DNA of 64,000 nucleotides from Glutamicibacter uratoxydans (lineage in GTDB: Bacteria; Actinomycetota; Actinomycetes; Actinomycetales; Micrococcaceae). A program made the translations under genes and the position numbers. The notes under the pieces were generated by a model that saw only the letters and a program-made list of their open reading frames with translations, made no database searches and was not told the DNA's origin. The stretch spans positions 18,652-82,651 of the forward strand of contig NZ_BJNY01000017.1 of NCBI RefSeq assembly GCF_006539925.1, written 5' to 3'. How positions within the stretch are numbered: position 1 is the stretch's first letter; every line of letters begins with the position of its first letter. This document shows positions 1-8,987 of this stretch, piece by piece.

Positions 1-1
1 G

Positions 2-37
2 CCGCTGCTGGAGCACTACGCAGAGCACGACCATTAA
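2..37 (+). CDS. 3' end of an unidentified CDS
   Basis: One forward frame is open from the window edge and ends at TAA (35-37), giving a tail PLLEHYAEHDH. The composition suits a real C-terminus, but eleven residues do not identify a family. The other forward frames give no better end. A following gene starts at 169. Confidence 0.35.
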   Translation, partial: PLLEHYAEHDH

Positions 38-168
38 AAGAACTACCTGCGACACGCGAATTCAAGTCTTTTGTTCAGGTCAATACGGTTCTAGGCTGGT
101 GCCAAGAGAAGTCACGAGGTATGTGCCCGACTTCCGGCAGATCCTCGTCCACATCGAAGGAGTACGCC

Positions 169-423
169 ATGAGCCGGGACTTTGAACCAACCGACTTTGC
201 ACCTGAATACGGCAACGACATCTACGAACCAGATGACGGCCGCGATTCCCAGGCTTATGAAGGCTCCAGCGACATGCCGGAGACCATGCGCAATATCGAC
301 CCGCTGGCAAAACGCAACTACCTCTACGACGATGACCTGGAAACCGTCGACGAGCTGGACAACGAGTTCAACGATGACAGCAACGACGACGATGACGATG
401 AATCAGGGGACGAGGACGACTGA
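169..423 (+). CDS. small, very acidic hypothetical protein
   Basis: This encodes 84 residues with ATG at 169, placed 6 bases after a good ribosome-binding site (GAAGGAG, 156-162). An upstream in-frame ATG at 121 has no such site. The protein has no membrane segment or recognisable domain. Its last 25 residues are almost all Asp, Glu, Asn or Ser, ending in a run of Asp and Glu, so the C-terminus is probably disordered. Such tails occur in small nucleic-acid-mimic or chaperone-binding proteins, but nothing here assigns a role. It is followed 50 bases later by a LysR gene on the same strand. Confidence 0.65.
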   Translation: MSRDFEPTDFAPEYGNDIYEPDDGRDSQAYEGSSDMPETMRNIDPLAKRNYLYDDDLETVDELDNEFNDDSNDDDDDESGDEDD

Positions 424-461
424 CCTCTGCCGTGCCTAAGAAAATCTATCGCTAGAAGCCT

Positions 462-467
462 TAGAAT
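462..467 (+). promoter_or_regulatory. -10 element for a leaderless LysR transcript
   Basis: TAGAAT lies exactly 6 bases before the GTG start at 474, and there is no Shine-Dalgarno sequence. In actinobacteria this spacing puts the transcription start on the start codon. No clear -35 element is visible. Confidence 0.5.
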
Positions 468-473
468 TTAGCT

Positions 474-1379
474 GTGATTAATCCAGTTCATTTGCGCACC
501 CTGCTAGAAGTCGTGGCCCACCGGTCGTTCGCCACCGCCGCCACACGGCTCGGCTACACCGCCAGCGCCGTCTCCCAGCAGATGACTGCGCTGGAGCGCA
601 GCACCGGCACCACGCTGTTCGTGCGCGGCGCACGCTCCATCACGCCGACTGCTGGCGCCATGCGCATGGTCCGCCATGCCAAGCGCGTGCTCACCGATCT
701 GGATGCACTCATGGCAGACGTCGCCACGATTTCCACCGACTCGGCGGAGAACGAAGAAATCAAGCTCGGCATCTTCCCTTCGCTGGCCACCTTCGCACTG
801 CCGCAGATCTTGAAGGCTGAGGATTGGAATTCGCTGGGCATCAACCTTCGCCTGTGGATCGGCGAGCCGCAGCAGACTGTGGCGGGGCTCGGCACCGGCG
901 GAGACTTGGACCTTGCGCTGATCTTCCAGGTGGGCCCCGGTGGCTTGTCGTGGCCTGCTTCCCTGGAACGCACCTGGCTGGGAGACGACCAGTTCCGCGT
1001 GGTCATTCCGGCTTCCTGGCCCATTGCCGAGGATTCCCAGCTGACGGTGGACCAGCTGGCCGAATGGCCGTGGATCTTCCACCACCCTGGCACCTCCGAT
1101 GCCACGCTGATCTCGCGACTGTTCGCCTCTTACAACATCCACCCGCAGGTGGCCGCCTACTGCGACGACTTCAATGCATCCCTCAGCCTGGTCGCCTCCG
1201 GCTTGGGAGCCGCCCTGGTTCCGGATCTGGCCATGGCAAATATGCCCGAGGGAATCCGCATTGTCGACGCCCCCGAGATCCGCCTAGCCCGCTCGATCTT
1301 CGCGCTGAAGCCGGAGAACTCCAAGAAGCCAAAGGCAGATCTGGTCTTGGATCGCCTCGCTCAAGTCCTTGCACGATAA
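474..1379 (+). CDS. LysR-family transcriptional regulator
   Basis: A 301-residue protein of normal LysR length. The N-terminal winged HTH (about residues 1-65) holds the typical segment AATRLGYTASAVSQQMTALE. The effector-binding domain follows from about residue 95 (KLGIFPSLATFALP). The hydrophobic GLGAALVPDLA stretch near residue 240 is typical of the second lobe. It is a cytoplasmic DNA-binding regulator with an unknown effector. No divergently transcribed partner exists (the small acidic gene lies upstream on the same strand), so the usual LysR target rule does not help. It could regulate itself or remote genes. Confidence 0.9.
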   Translation: MINPVHLRTLLEVVAHRSFATAATRLGYTASAVSQQMTALERSTGTTLFVRGARSITPTAGAMRMVRHAKRVLTDLDALMADVATISTDSAENEEIKLGIFPSLATFALPQILKAEDWNSLGINLRLWIGEPQQTVAGLGTGGDLDLALIFQVGPGGLSWPASLERTWLGDDQFRVVIPASWPIAEDSQLTVDQLAEWPWIFHHPGTSDATLISRLFASYNIHPQVAAYCDDFNASLSLVASGLGAALVPDLAMANMPEGIRIVDAPEIRLARSIFALKPENSKKPKADLVLDRLAQVLAR

Positions 1380-1631
1380 ATCCTCAAGATCACCTCAACT
1401 TCCAATACTTTGTCGATATTTCTATTCCGAGCAAGTTACGTCATACCCGCCGGTATAGATAACGATTGAGTAACCTTTTTTGATTTCATCCATCCAAAAA
1501 GTCCGAGTATTCGCCAAAGGTGCAGACAAATGCATAAGGGAATCTGTTTTAGCTGACGCTTACCTTCCGCTTTAATGTTTTGATTGAACTACGCTTCATT
1601 CATCCCAAAACATCATATGGAGAAGGTTTCT

Positions 1632-2570
1632 TTGAATATGCCTCCTGCATCAATCACCAAAGCCGTCATTCCAGCGGCAGGCCTCGGTACCCGCTTTTTG
1701 CCGGCGACCAAGGCCATGCCCAAGGAGATGCTGCCGGTAGTCGACAAGCCGGCCATTCAGTACGTTGTCTCAGAAGCCGTAAAGTCAGGGTTCACCGACC
1801 TGCTGATGGTCACCGGCCGCAGCAAGCGCGCTCTGGAAGACCACTTCGATCGTGTGCCCGCACTGGAAGCCGCGCTGAGTGGCAAAGGCGACCAGAAGAA
1901 GCTGGATCTGATTCAGGAAGCCACCGATCTAGGCAACATCCACTACGTCCGCCAGGGAAATCCACGCGGTCTGGGACATGCAGTCTTGTGCGCCAAGCAG
2001 CATGTTGGCCAGGAGCCTTTTGCTGTCCTGCTCGGAGATGACCTGATCCATGAGGACGACGAGCTGTTGACCATCATGGCTGATGTCCAGCGCAGCACCG
2101 GCGGATCTGTCATTGCGTTGATGGAAGTACGCCCTGAGGAAATCAGCGCTTACGGTTGCGCGGAAGTCGAAGCTGTACCGGGGGCCGATTTCCTGAAGGT
2201 GCACGGTCTAGTCGAGAAACCAGCTGTTGACGAGGCTCCCAGCAACCTTGCGGTCATCGGCCGCTACCTGCTGCATCCTCGCGTCTTTGAAATCCTGGAG
2301 AACACTCCGCCAGGACGCGGCAACGAAATCCAGCTTACCGACGCACTGCAGGTTCTGGCAGCCGCCGAGGGCGAAGGCTCGGGCGTTCACGCAGTCATCT
2401 TCCGTGGCCGCCGCTTCGATACCGGCGACAAGCTCAGCTACATCAAGGCGAACATCACCCTTGCGGCCGAGAACGACGAGCTTGGCCCTGGCCTGAAGTC
2501 CTGGCTCAGGGACTTCGTATTGACCTTGGAAGCTGAAGACTCCGAAGAACTTGTGGGCAGCGGCATCTAG
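1632..2570 (+). CDS. galU: UTP--glucose-1-phosphate uridylyltransferase
   Basis: GalU makes UDP-glucose from UTP and glucose-1-phosphate for cell-wall and glycan synthesis in the cytoplasm. The nucleotide-binding signature AAGLGTRFLPATKAMPKEM lies at about residues 15-33. PAIQYVV, GLGHAVLCA, LLGDDLI and VHGLVEKP follow in family order, and FDTGDKLSYIKA is near the C-terminus. With 312 residues it has the usual length. GGAGAAGG (1619-1626) points to TTG 1632 or ATG 1638; ATG 1617 overlaps that site and is less likely. It is a single gene with 340 non-coding bases after it. Confidence 0.95.
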   Translation: MNMPPASITKAVIPAAGLGTRFLPATKAMPKEMLPVVDKPAIQYVVSEAVKSGFTDLLMVTGRSKRALEDHFDRVPALEAALSGKGDQKKLDLIQEATDLGNIHYVRQGNPRGLGHAVLCAKQHVGQEPFAVLLGDDLIHEDDELLTIMADVQRSTGGSVIALMEVRPEEISAYGCAEVEAVPGADFLKVHGLVEKPAVDEAPSNLAVIGRYLLHPRVFEILENTPPGRGNEIQLTDALQVLAAAEGEGSGVHAVIFRGRRFDTGDKLSYIKANITLAAENDELGPGLKSWLRDFVLTLEAEDSEELVGSGI

Positions 2571-2920
2571 CCACCGCACCACACCCAAGCTCATGGTGTC
2601 CTGGCGATTGGGGGCATCTGTGGCCTAGGTTTCTAGGAACGTACAGGTTACAGGGCATCCATGAGGGCTCGTAGGGCTGCAGTCCGATAGAGAACTGACA
2701 TGTGTAGGTCAGAGATCTACAGGGCTGCAGCCTACTTGCATCATTAGCCGGGTCTTTCCATTATTATTGCCACGGTATTTAGACAGAAACTGCAACTAAT
2801 GCAAAGAATGATTTGAAGCCCTAAAAGCGAAAGTCATTTTCACGTCACAGCCCTGGTTCTTGTGGATTCATTTGGACCATTGTCCTAGGGTGGAATGAAC
2901 GTAAAAACTTGGGGGAATCG
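2571..2920. other. non-coding interval with a short direct repeat
   Basis: No credible ORF fills these 350 bases. The decamer AGGGCTGCAG occurs twice (2673-2682 and 2721-2730, 48 bases apart). The second half is AT-richer than the flanking genes and probably carries the promoter of the HTH gene at 2921. I see no terminator with a T-run after galU and recognise no known riboswitch. Confidence 0.5.
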
Positions 2921-3142
2921 TTGGAAAACTCAGAACCGTTCGAAGAACAGTCCTTTCTCACAGTCGGCGAAGTCGCAGACAAGCTACGCCTATCGCGCAT
3001 GACGGTTTATCGGCTTATCAAGTCCGGCTCATTGCCTGCTCTAATGCTGGGAAAATCTTATCGAGTAACCCAGCACGACGTGCAGGAATACTTAATGTCG
3101 GCAAATGTCGTTCCAGAGCCAGAAAATTCACCTGAAAAATAG
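2921..3142 (+). CDS. excisionase-type helix-turn-helix protein
   Basis: This 73-residue protein is essentially one MerR/excisionase-type winged HTH: SFLTVGEVADKLRLSRMTVYRLIKSGSLPA, then a wing (LMLGKSYRVTQHDVQEYL). Such proteins act as small DNA-binding regulators or recombination directionality factors. No integrase or phage gene is near, so a housekeeping regulator of the BldC-like size class is more likely. GGGGGA (2911-2916) is suitably placed for TTG 2921; the alternative TTG at 2909 overlaps that site. Targets are unknown. Confidence 0.8.
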   Translation: MENSEPFEEQSFLTVGEVADKLRLSRMTVYRLIKSGSLPALMLGKSYRVTQHDVQEYLMSANVVPEPENSPEK

Positions 3143-3242
3143 CTGTTCCACAATACGTACGTTCTTTCTTTCGCTTGGCCATTCCAAGGACTGCTACCTT
3201 CGCAGATCCAAGCGGTCACTTTCCAAGATCCTGAGGATTCCA

Positions 3243-4175
3243 ATGCCCCATGTTCCACTGCGTCGTCTTCTCACGTTCGCGTCCCTCCCCTTCCTTCTCT
3301 TGGCCCTGCTGATCCCTGCATCCGCTGCCAATGCCGCCGTCGCGCCTGACGCCGCAGTTGCCGTGCCTGCTGCCGTGCGTTCGTGCTCTTCAGCCACCCC
3401 TGTGGCCAGCCGTCCGACGCTGAACTACAAGGACACCGGAAGCTGCGTAAAGCTGATGCAGCAGCTGTTGCTGAACAAGGCCTACAAGATCGGTGCTTCC
3501 GCACCGACCGGCAACTACCTCAGCGGCACCAAGGCTGCGGTGTTGCTGTTCCAGAAGAACAATCGACTGGTCGCCGATGCCGTGGTGGGCCCCAAGACCT
3601 GGGCGGTTCTTGCTTCTTCCAAGACTCCGAAGTTCACTTCCCCGGTGTACCTGACGTTTGACGACTGCCCCAGCGGCTCCACCTCCACCGCTGCGCGCAC
3701 CGCGTCCAACACCACGCTGAAGACGGCCCGCGACCTTGGCATGCACCTGCGCCTCTACGTCACCGGCGACTGCCTGAAGGCCAAGCGCTTCGACGTGGCC
3801 TACGCACGCCAGATGGGCCATACTGTCTGCAGCCACACCAACACCCACCCGGAGCTGACCAAGCTCACGCTGTCCCAGATCAAGGCCGAGCTGCAGATCC
3901 CGGGCTTGACCACCAACTGCGCCCGCCCGCCCTATGGCGCGGTGAACACCACCGTGCGCACTGCCTTCTCGCAGCTGGGCTACCGGCTGGACCTGTGGAA
4001 TGTGGATACCAACGACTGGCGGGGCAAGACCCAAACCGAAGTCACCAACTACGTAATCGCCAATGCCCGTCCAGGTGACGTCGTGCTGATGCACATGAAC
4101 CACAAGGCCTACAACTCCTCCGCGCTCAAGGCCATCAAGGCCGGCCTCTCGAAGAAGTCGGTCAATATCAAGTAA
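3243..4175 (+). CDS. secreted polysaccharide deacetylase with peptidoglycan-binding domain
   Basis: A 310-residue exported protein. The signal peptide (PLRR, hydrophobic core, cleavage near residue 31 after a run of Ala) comes first. A PG_binding_1-type domain follows (about 55-120: LNYKDTGSCVKLMQQLLL ... FQKNNRLVADAVVGPKTW). The NodB-type deacetylase domain comes last. Carbohydrate esterase family 4 motifs are visible: TFDD (metal and base aspartates), SHTNTHP (metal His pair), RPPYG, DTNDW and VLMHM. It probably removes acetyl groups from peptidoglycan or a surface polysaccharide outside the cell. The start is ATG 3243 with GAGGA five bases upstream; an upstream extension overlaps the HTH gene and would bury the signal peptide. 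Confidence 0.92.
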   Translation: MPHVPLRRLLTFASLPFLLLALLIPASAANAAVAPDAAVAVPAAVRSCSSATPVASRPTLNYKDTGSCVKLMQQLLLNKAYKIGASAPTGNYLSGTKAAVLLFQKNNRLVADAVVGPKTWAVLASSKTPKFTSPVYLTFDDCPSGSTSTAARTASNTTLKTARDLGMHLRLYVTGDCLKAKRFDVAYARQMGHTVCSHTNTHPELTKLTLSQIKAELQIPGLTTNCARPPYGAVNTTVRTAFSQLGYRLDLWNVDTNDWRGKTQTEVTNYVIANARPGDVVLMHMNHKAYNSSALKAIKAGLSKKSVNIK

Positions 4176-4190
4176 TTCCCAAGCTTTCAG

Positions 4191-4241
4191 CAATACCGTG
4201 CGACCGCTGGCAATAAGACTGCCCGCTGCAGCACGGTATTG
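4191..4241 (+). terminator. hairpin after the deacetylase gene
   Basis: CAATACCGTGC (4191-4201) pairs perfectly with GCACGGTATTG (4231-4241) across a 29-base loop. No T-run follows, so it may be a weak terminator, an mRNA-stabilising hairpin or a regulatory inverted repeat upstream of 4309. Confidence 0.4.
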
Positions 4242-4308
4242 TTGCTGTGGACCACTTGTTTCACCGCTTGCCACGCCGCTGGCAGGCTTCCGGCAAAGGC
4301 TTTAGATC

Positions 4309-5358
4309 TTGACTACTTCCACCGATGCTCTGGTTCTCTCCACCGTCTACGGCTCCATCGGGCACATCCAGCTGAACCGCCCAGCCAAGCTGAACGCCCT
4401 GAACCTGGAAATGCTGCTGGAACTACACCGGGTGCTGGGCGACTGGGTCGAAGATCCAAAGATCACCACCGTGCTGCTCACCGGAAACGGAGCACGAGGC
4501 TTCTGCGCCGGCGGAGACATTGCAGACTTCCACAAGGCAGTGACCACCAACCAGCACGCAGACTTCCTAAACCTGCTGTCTAACGAGTTCAGCACCGACC
4601 TGCTGATTTCCAACTATCCCAAGCCGCTGGTCACCATGGCCCACGGCATCACCATGGGCGGAGGCATTGGCCTGGCCAGCCACGCACCGGTGCGCCTTGT
4701 CACCGCCGATGCGCGCATGGGCATGCCCGAGGCGAAGATCGGCTACACCCCGGATGTGGGAGGCAGCCACCTGCTGGCACAGATGCCAGGACACTTCGGC
4801 GAGTACTTCGCCATGACCGCCGGTTCCTTCACCGGGGCTGACGCCGTGTACCTGGGCTTTGCCGACGTAGTGGTCAATGACGACTTCGCCGCGAACATCC
4901 TGGACCACATTGACGAGTTCAACGGGCTGAATGCGGCGGACATGGCATCAGCCATCGAGGTGCTGCACGCTGCACCGGAGTCCTACCGCCTGGAACTTGA
5001 CCGAGGATGGGTGGACCATGCCTTCAGCGCCGACACCCCGGAAGAAGTGGTGGTCCGGTTGGGCGAGATGGTGCACCCGCATGCGCAGCAGGCGGCAGAG
5101 CTGATCGCCCAGAACTCCCCCACCAGCGTCAGCTCTGCCTTCTATGCGGTGCGCGCGGCCCGCGAAGCGGATGACCTGCGCACCGCGCTGGACCGCGAGC
5201 TGCGGCTGGCCGGCTATCTGATGCACCAGCCGGATCTTGCCGAGGGCATCCGCGCCCAGGTGATCGACAAGGACCGCAACCCTGCCTGGTCACCGGCGAA
5301 CCTACATGAGGTCAATACCGAAGCGCTGCTGAGCCTCATGGACCCAGCAGACGCGTAA
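4309..5358 (+). CDS. 3-hydroxyisobutyryl-CoA hydrolase-like crotonase-family enzyme
   Basis: A 349-residue crotonase-fold protein. Oxyanion-hole segments are visible: GARGFCAGGDI (about residue 65) and MAHGITMGGGIGLASHAPVRL (about 105-125). GMPEAKIGYTPDVGGSHLLA carries the conserved catalytic-loop residues. Its length and the extended C-terminal helical region match 3-hydroxyisobutyryl-CoA hydrolases (valine catabolism) rather than the ~260-residue enoyl-CoA hydratases. The reaction is hydrolysis of the CoA thioester in the cytoplasm. The TTG start follows a modest AAAGG. It converges on the next gene with 7 bases between stops. A generic enoyl-CoA hydratase/isomerase is the alternative. Confidence 0.85.
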   Translation: MTTSTDALVLSTVYGSIGHIQLNRPAKLNALNLEMLLELHRVLGDWVEDPKITTVLLTGNGARGFCAGGDIADFHKAVTTNQHADFLNLLSNEFSTDLLISNYPKPLVTMAHGITMGGGIGLASHAPVRLVTADARMGMPEAKIGYTPDVGGSHLLAQMPGHFGEYFAMTAGSFTGADAVYLGFADVVVNDDFAANILDHIDEFNGLNAADMASAIEVLHAAPESYRLELDRGWVDHAFSADTPEEVVVRLGEMVHPHAQQAAELIAQNSPTSVSSAFYAVRAAREADDLRTALDRELRLAGYLMHQPDLAEGIRAQVIDKDRNPAWSPANLHEVNTEALLSLMDPADA

Positions 5359-5365
5359 CTGATGA

Positions 5366-7135
5366 TTATTTGGTGCCCGGCTGCCCTTCTGGCCGGGTGA
5401 CATTTGCATGCACCGGGTGCACCTTAGTGGAGTTGTGCGGCTCGATGCGCGGTGCATCCACCGCATCTTCCGGCTCCTGGGTTGTGTGTGAGTGGCTGGT
5501 AATGTCCACCGAGCGCGGCGCTCCGTAGCTGACGGGACGGTACTCGCCGAAGTGGTCCGCATCAGCTTCAGCCCAATCCTCGGCCCAGGAGGCCGGAGGA
5601 TCTTCCAGCAGCTCGTTGGGGCGCAGCCACTGGAACAGCTCCGCGTAGGAGCGGGTTGACTGCAGGTTCACGCGGCGGCGCAGCATCCGGGTGTTGAGCT
5701 GTTCTGGCCCGGTAATGCCCATGGAAGCCATCAGCTGTCCGGCTTCGGTCACCGTGAGCTTGTGGTAGTTGTAGACGCGGTGTCCCTTGTCCTCCACATC
5801 CAGGGCCCGCGAGAGCCTGGTGTTCTGGGTGGCAACACCTACAGGGCAGTGGTTGGTGTGGCACTGCTGGGCCTGGATGCAGCCGGTGGCCATCATCATG
5901 GCACGGGCAGAGAAGCAGAAGTCTGCGCCCTGGATCAGCCTCTTGACGATATCCGAGCCGCTGGCGATCTTTCCTGCAGCGGCCAGCTTCACCTCATGGC
6001 GCAGTCCCGCGCCCACGAGGATGGTGTGCACCAACATCAGGCCTTCAGACAGCGGGGTGCCCACATGGTCCTCGTACTCAATAGGCGCTGCTCCGGTGCC
6101 TCCTTCGGCGCCGTCAATAGTAATGAAATCAACCAGCGTCCCGGTCTCATGCATTGCCTTGCAGATGGCCATGACATCGGTGCGCGAACCCACGCAGAAC
6201 TTGATGCCCACCGGCTTGCCGCCGCTGAGCTCGCGCAGGGTGGCAACAAACTTCATCAGCTCGCGAGGGGTGGAGAACTCCGAGTGGCTCGCCGGCGAGA
6301 TGCAGTCCTGTCCCAGGGGAACATCACGTGCCTCGGCAATCTCAGGGGTGACCTTCGCCGCCGGCAGCACTCCGCCCAGGCCTGGCTTGGCACCCTGCGA
6401 GATCTTGATGGTGATGCCCTTGACCTCTTCCCTCCCCGCCTTCAGCGCAAATGTCTGTGGGTCAAAATGGCCGTCGGAGGTGCGACAGCCAAAGTATCCG
6501 GAGCCGATTTCCCAGAAGAGATCTCCCCCGTACTCCAGGTGGTACTTGGTCAGCCCGCCTTCTCCGGTTTCTTGCATGAAGTCGCCCATGGCTGCGCCCT
6601 TGTTCATGGCCCGCACTGCATTGGCTGAGAGCGCTCCGAAGCTCATGGAGGAAACATTCAACAGCGAGACTTCATAGGGCTGGGTGCATTGGCTTGAACC
6701 AATGCGCACCCGGTGCTGGCCTTCCGGCGGCGGCACCGGCGCCGTGGAATGCAGCAGGTATTCGTGGCCCACTACGTTCACATCCCGCTCGGTGCCGAAG
6801 GCCTTGTGGCTGTCTGCGCCTTTGGCTCGGGCGTAGATCATTGAGCGGGTGTCGCGGTCAAAAGGCTTGCCGTCGGTATTGCGTTCAATGAAGTACTGCT
6901 GGATCTCCGGGCGGATGAACTCGAAGAAGTAGCGGGCATGGCCCACAATCGGGAAGTTGCGCAGAATTGAGTGCCGTTTCTGCGTGAGGTCGTGGATGCC
7001 CACTGCCACCAGAAAACCGGTGAGGACTACCAGGATCCACCAGACCCATTCACCCGAGACGCCCGCGAGAACCGCTGTGGTGACGAATCCAATGGCGAGA
7101 ACTGCCAGAAACGAGAGGACAACTGTACGCATCAT
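5366..7135 (-). CDS. membrane-anchored FMN-binding glutamate synthase family protein
   Basis: A 589-residue protein. Two membrane segments at about 5-50 (SFLAVLAIGFVTTAVL, WVWWILVVLTGFLVAVGI) precede the alpha/beta-barrel synthase domain of glutamate synthase. FMN-barrel motifs are visible: VGIKFCVGSRTD, FITIDGAEGGTGAAP and KLAAAGKIASG. The cysteine cluster CIQAQQCHTNHCPVG resembles the 3Fe-4S site. It lacks the glutaminase domain, so it is not a complete GltB. The physiological reaction of this stand-alone class is not established; an oxidoreductase at the membrane surface is inferred. The last 60 residues are low-complexity. Confidence 0.88.
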   Translation of the reverse strand: MMRTVVLSFLAVLAIGFVTTAVLAGVSGEWVWWILVVLTGFLVAVGIHDLTQKRHSILRNFPIVGHARYFFEFIRPEIQQYFIERNTDGKPFDRDTRSMIYARAKGADSHKAFGTERDVNVVGHEYLLHSTAPVPPPEGQHRVRIGSSQCTQPYEVSLLNVSSMSFGALSANAVRAMNKGAAMGDFMQETGEGGLTKYHLEYGGDLFWEIGSGYFGCRTSDGHFDPQTFALKAGREEVKGITIKISQGAKPGLGGVLPAAKVTPEIAEARDVPLGQDCISPASHSEFSTPRELMKFVATLRELSGGKPVGIKFCVGSRTDVMAICKAMHETGTLVDFITIDGAEGGTGAAPIEYEDHVGTPLSEGLMLVHTILVGAGLRHEVKLAAAGKIASGSDIVKRLIQGADFCFSARAMMMATGCIQAQQCHTNHCPVGVATQNTRLSRALDVEDKGHRVYNYHKLTVTEAGQLMASMGITGPEQLNTRMLRRRVNLQSTRSYAELFQWLRPNELLEDPPASWAEDWAEADADHFGEYRPVSYGAPRSVDITSHSHTTQEPEDAVDAPRIEPHNSTKVHPVHANVTRPEGQPGTK

Positions 7136-7141
7136 GAGGTG

Positions 7142-7147
7142 AGCCTA
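7142..7147 (-). promoter_or_regulatory. -10 element for a leaderless transcript
   Basis: On the minus strand TAGGCT is followed by six bases (CACCTC) and then the ATG at 7135. No Shine-Dalgarno sequence precedes this start, so the glutamate-synthase-like gene is probably translated from a leaderless mRNA. Confidence 0.45.
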
Positions 7148-7202
7148 TCGCCAACTTCGTGCGCTGTCAGGGGTTTGCGCCTTTTCAGTTGCCCGTACAA
7201 AG

Positions 7203-8987
7203 CTAATTCATTGGCAAGATCTTATCCGCCTCGCGCACAGCCATTCGGGAGAACAGCGAGTTCGAGTCTGCCAGCAGGTCCGCTGGCGCACCTGATTCAG
7301 CAACCACGCCTTCACGCAGCACTACTACCTGCGCGGCCTCGCCGAGGATAGAAATGCGGTGGCTGATCATCAGCACCGCCATCCCCTGGGCGCAGCGGTT
7401 GTTGATCGCTGTGAGCACCAGCTGTTCGCTGGCAGAATCCAAGGCGCTGGTAGATTCATCCAGAATCAGCACCGCCGGGTTTCGAACCAGGGCGCGGGCC
7501 AAGGCCAGTCGCTGGCGCTGTCCGCCGGACAACCGCGTGGACCGGTCTCCCAGCTTGGTGTCCAGCCCATCCTTCTGGGCCTTCAGCCACGATTCCAGCC
7601 CCAGCTCGGCAAGCACCGACATCAGCTCATCATCACTGACGCCTTCCATTCCCAGCAGCAGGTTCTCACGAATGGTTCCCCGCACCATGACAGCCTCTTG
7701 GGACACCAGGATCATTCTGGCGCGCAGCTCTGCCGCGGCAACCTCAGCGACGTCTACCCCGCCAAAGCTCACTTCACCTGTACTCGGGATGGAGCGCACC
7801 AGAGCCTGGGCCGCGGTGGACTTGCCCGAACCGCTGTCGCCCACCAAAGCCACGATCTCCCCTGACTTGAGGGTGAAATCCAGTCCTTCAAGAACCGTCA
7901 CTCCCTGATAGGCGGCGCCAAGATTCCGGACTTCTAGGATTCCCTCGGCAGGCAAAGGCTTGGGCTGCTTTGGATCCTGGACCTGGGGTAGTCCCACAGC
8001 CACCGAATACAGACGCTTGGCGCTGGCCAGCGAATCCTGTAGCCCAATAATGAAGCCGTCCACGGTTCGCACCGCTTCAAATGACGGCACTACGATGACC
8101 GCCAAGACCAGCAAACCCGTCAGGTCATTGCGGGCAGAGAACATGACCACCAGTGCCAGCAGGCTACCCCAGACCACCACCTGGCTCAGTGCTGCCCGGA
8201 TGCCGGTGATCTTTCCAGCGCGCAGCGCCTGCGCTTCCACCGGCCTTGCAGCATTGCTGAACCTCGCCTGCATGGCCTTGCCACTGGCATAACCGTGGAT
8301 AACGTCGATTCCTGCGAGGGTTTCAGACAGAATCTGGTTCTGGATGCCGCGCACCCTAGCCTGCCCGCTGGCTGCAGCGCGCAGGGACTTGACTCCCACC
8401 GCGGGGATCACCAGACCAACCACTACGTAGGCAATCAGCAACAGCAGCGCCGGTTCCTGCCCAAAGACCGCCCATGTCCACCAGGTCACCGCGGTGCTGA
8501 CTAGCACCGCCGCCACTGCCGGCGGAAGCGTGTGGGCGAAGAACACCTCGACCCGGTCCACATCTCGGGTGGCAATGGCCAGTAGGCCGCCAGAGTTCTT
8601 GCTTCGGGCATCGAAGGGTGCCTGGTATTCGGCCGCGCTGAAGATCTTGTTGCGCAGCCGCGCCAAGGACAGGAAGGCGACCTTATGCCCTACGTACTGC
8701 TCGCCGTAGCGCAGGGCCCCCTTGCACAGTCCCAAGGCCACAATGATCAAGATCAGCCATGTCCAGGACAATCCGGTCAGTGTTTCAAGGCCTGGCAGCC
8801 GGATGACCTTGGCAATGCCTGCCGCTGCCAGCAGGTAGATGCCCAGCGAGGCAAAGCGGGTCAGGCAGGAAAGGATGCAGGCAAGGACCAGCGGAGGCAG
8901 CAGGTCGGCAGTGCTGCGCAGCAGCCAGCCGATGGTTGCCAGGCTGCCCGGGTCCTGCGCTGGGGAAGTATGTGGATGCTGTTTCAC
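7203..8987 (-). CDS. CydC-like ABC exporter half-transporter (ATPase/permease)
   Basis: This 594-residue half-transporter has about six membrane segments in residues 25-300 and a C-terminal ATPase. Walker A is GDSGSGKST (Lys389), the signature is LSGGQRQRLALARAL, Walker B is AVLILDESTSALD and the switch is MISHR, all intact. Fused TM-ATPase pairs like this include CydDC, which exports thiols (cysteine, glutathione), and related heterodimers. The start overlaps the stop of the upstream partner by four bases (ATGA), so the two subunits are translationally coupled. No cytochrome bd genes are in the window, so the CydC assignment is by resemblance only. The substrate is unknown. Confidence 0.85.
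   Translation of the reverse strand: MKQHPHTSPAQDPGSLATIGWLLRSTADLLPPLVLACILSCLTRFASLGIYLLAAAGIAKVIRLPGLETLTGLSWTWLILIIVALGLCKGALRYGEQYVGHKVAFLSLARLRNKIFSAAEYQAPFDARSKNSGGLLAIATRDVDRVEVFFAHTLPPAVAAVLVSTAVTWWTWAVFGQEPALLLLIAYVVVGLVIPAVGVKSLRAAASGQARVRGIQNQILSETLAGIDVIHGYASGKAMQARFSNAARPVEAQALRAGKITGIRAALSQVVVWGSLLALVVMFSARNDLTGLLVLAVIVVPSFEAVRTVDGFIIGLQDSLASAKRLYSVAVGLPQVQDPKQPKPLPAEGILEVRNLGAAYQGVTVLEGLDFTLKSGEIVALVGDSGSGKSTAAQALVRSIPSTGEVSFGGVDVAEVAAAELRARMILVSQEAVMVRGTIRENLLLGMEGVSDDELMSVLAELGLESWLKAQKDGLDTKLGDRSTRLSGGQRQRLALARALVRNPAVLILDESTSALDSASEQLVLTAINNRCAQGMAVLMISHRISILGEAAQVVVLREGVVAESGAPADLLADSNSLFSRMAVREADKILPMN

Noticed and set aside
2921..3142. Phage excisionase
   Set aside because: The HTH type is right, but no integrase, attachment site or phage gene is near. 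A chromosomal regulator is more likely.
3390..4274. 294-codon open frame on the minus strand opposite the deacetylase gene
   Set aside because: The plus-strand frame has a signal peptide and all CE4 motifs. The antisense product is low-complexity and has no ribosome-binding site.
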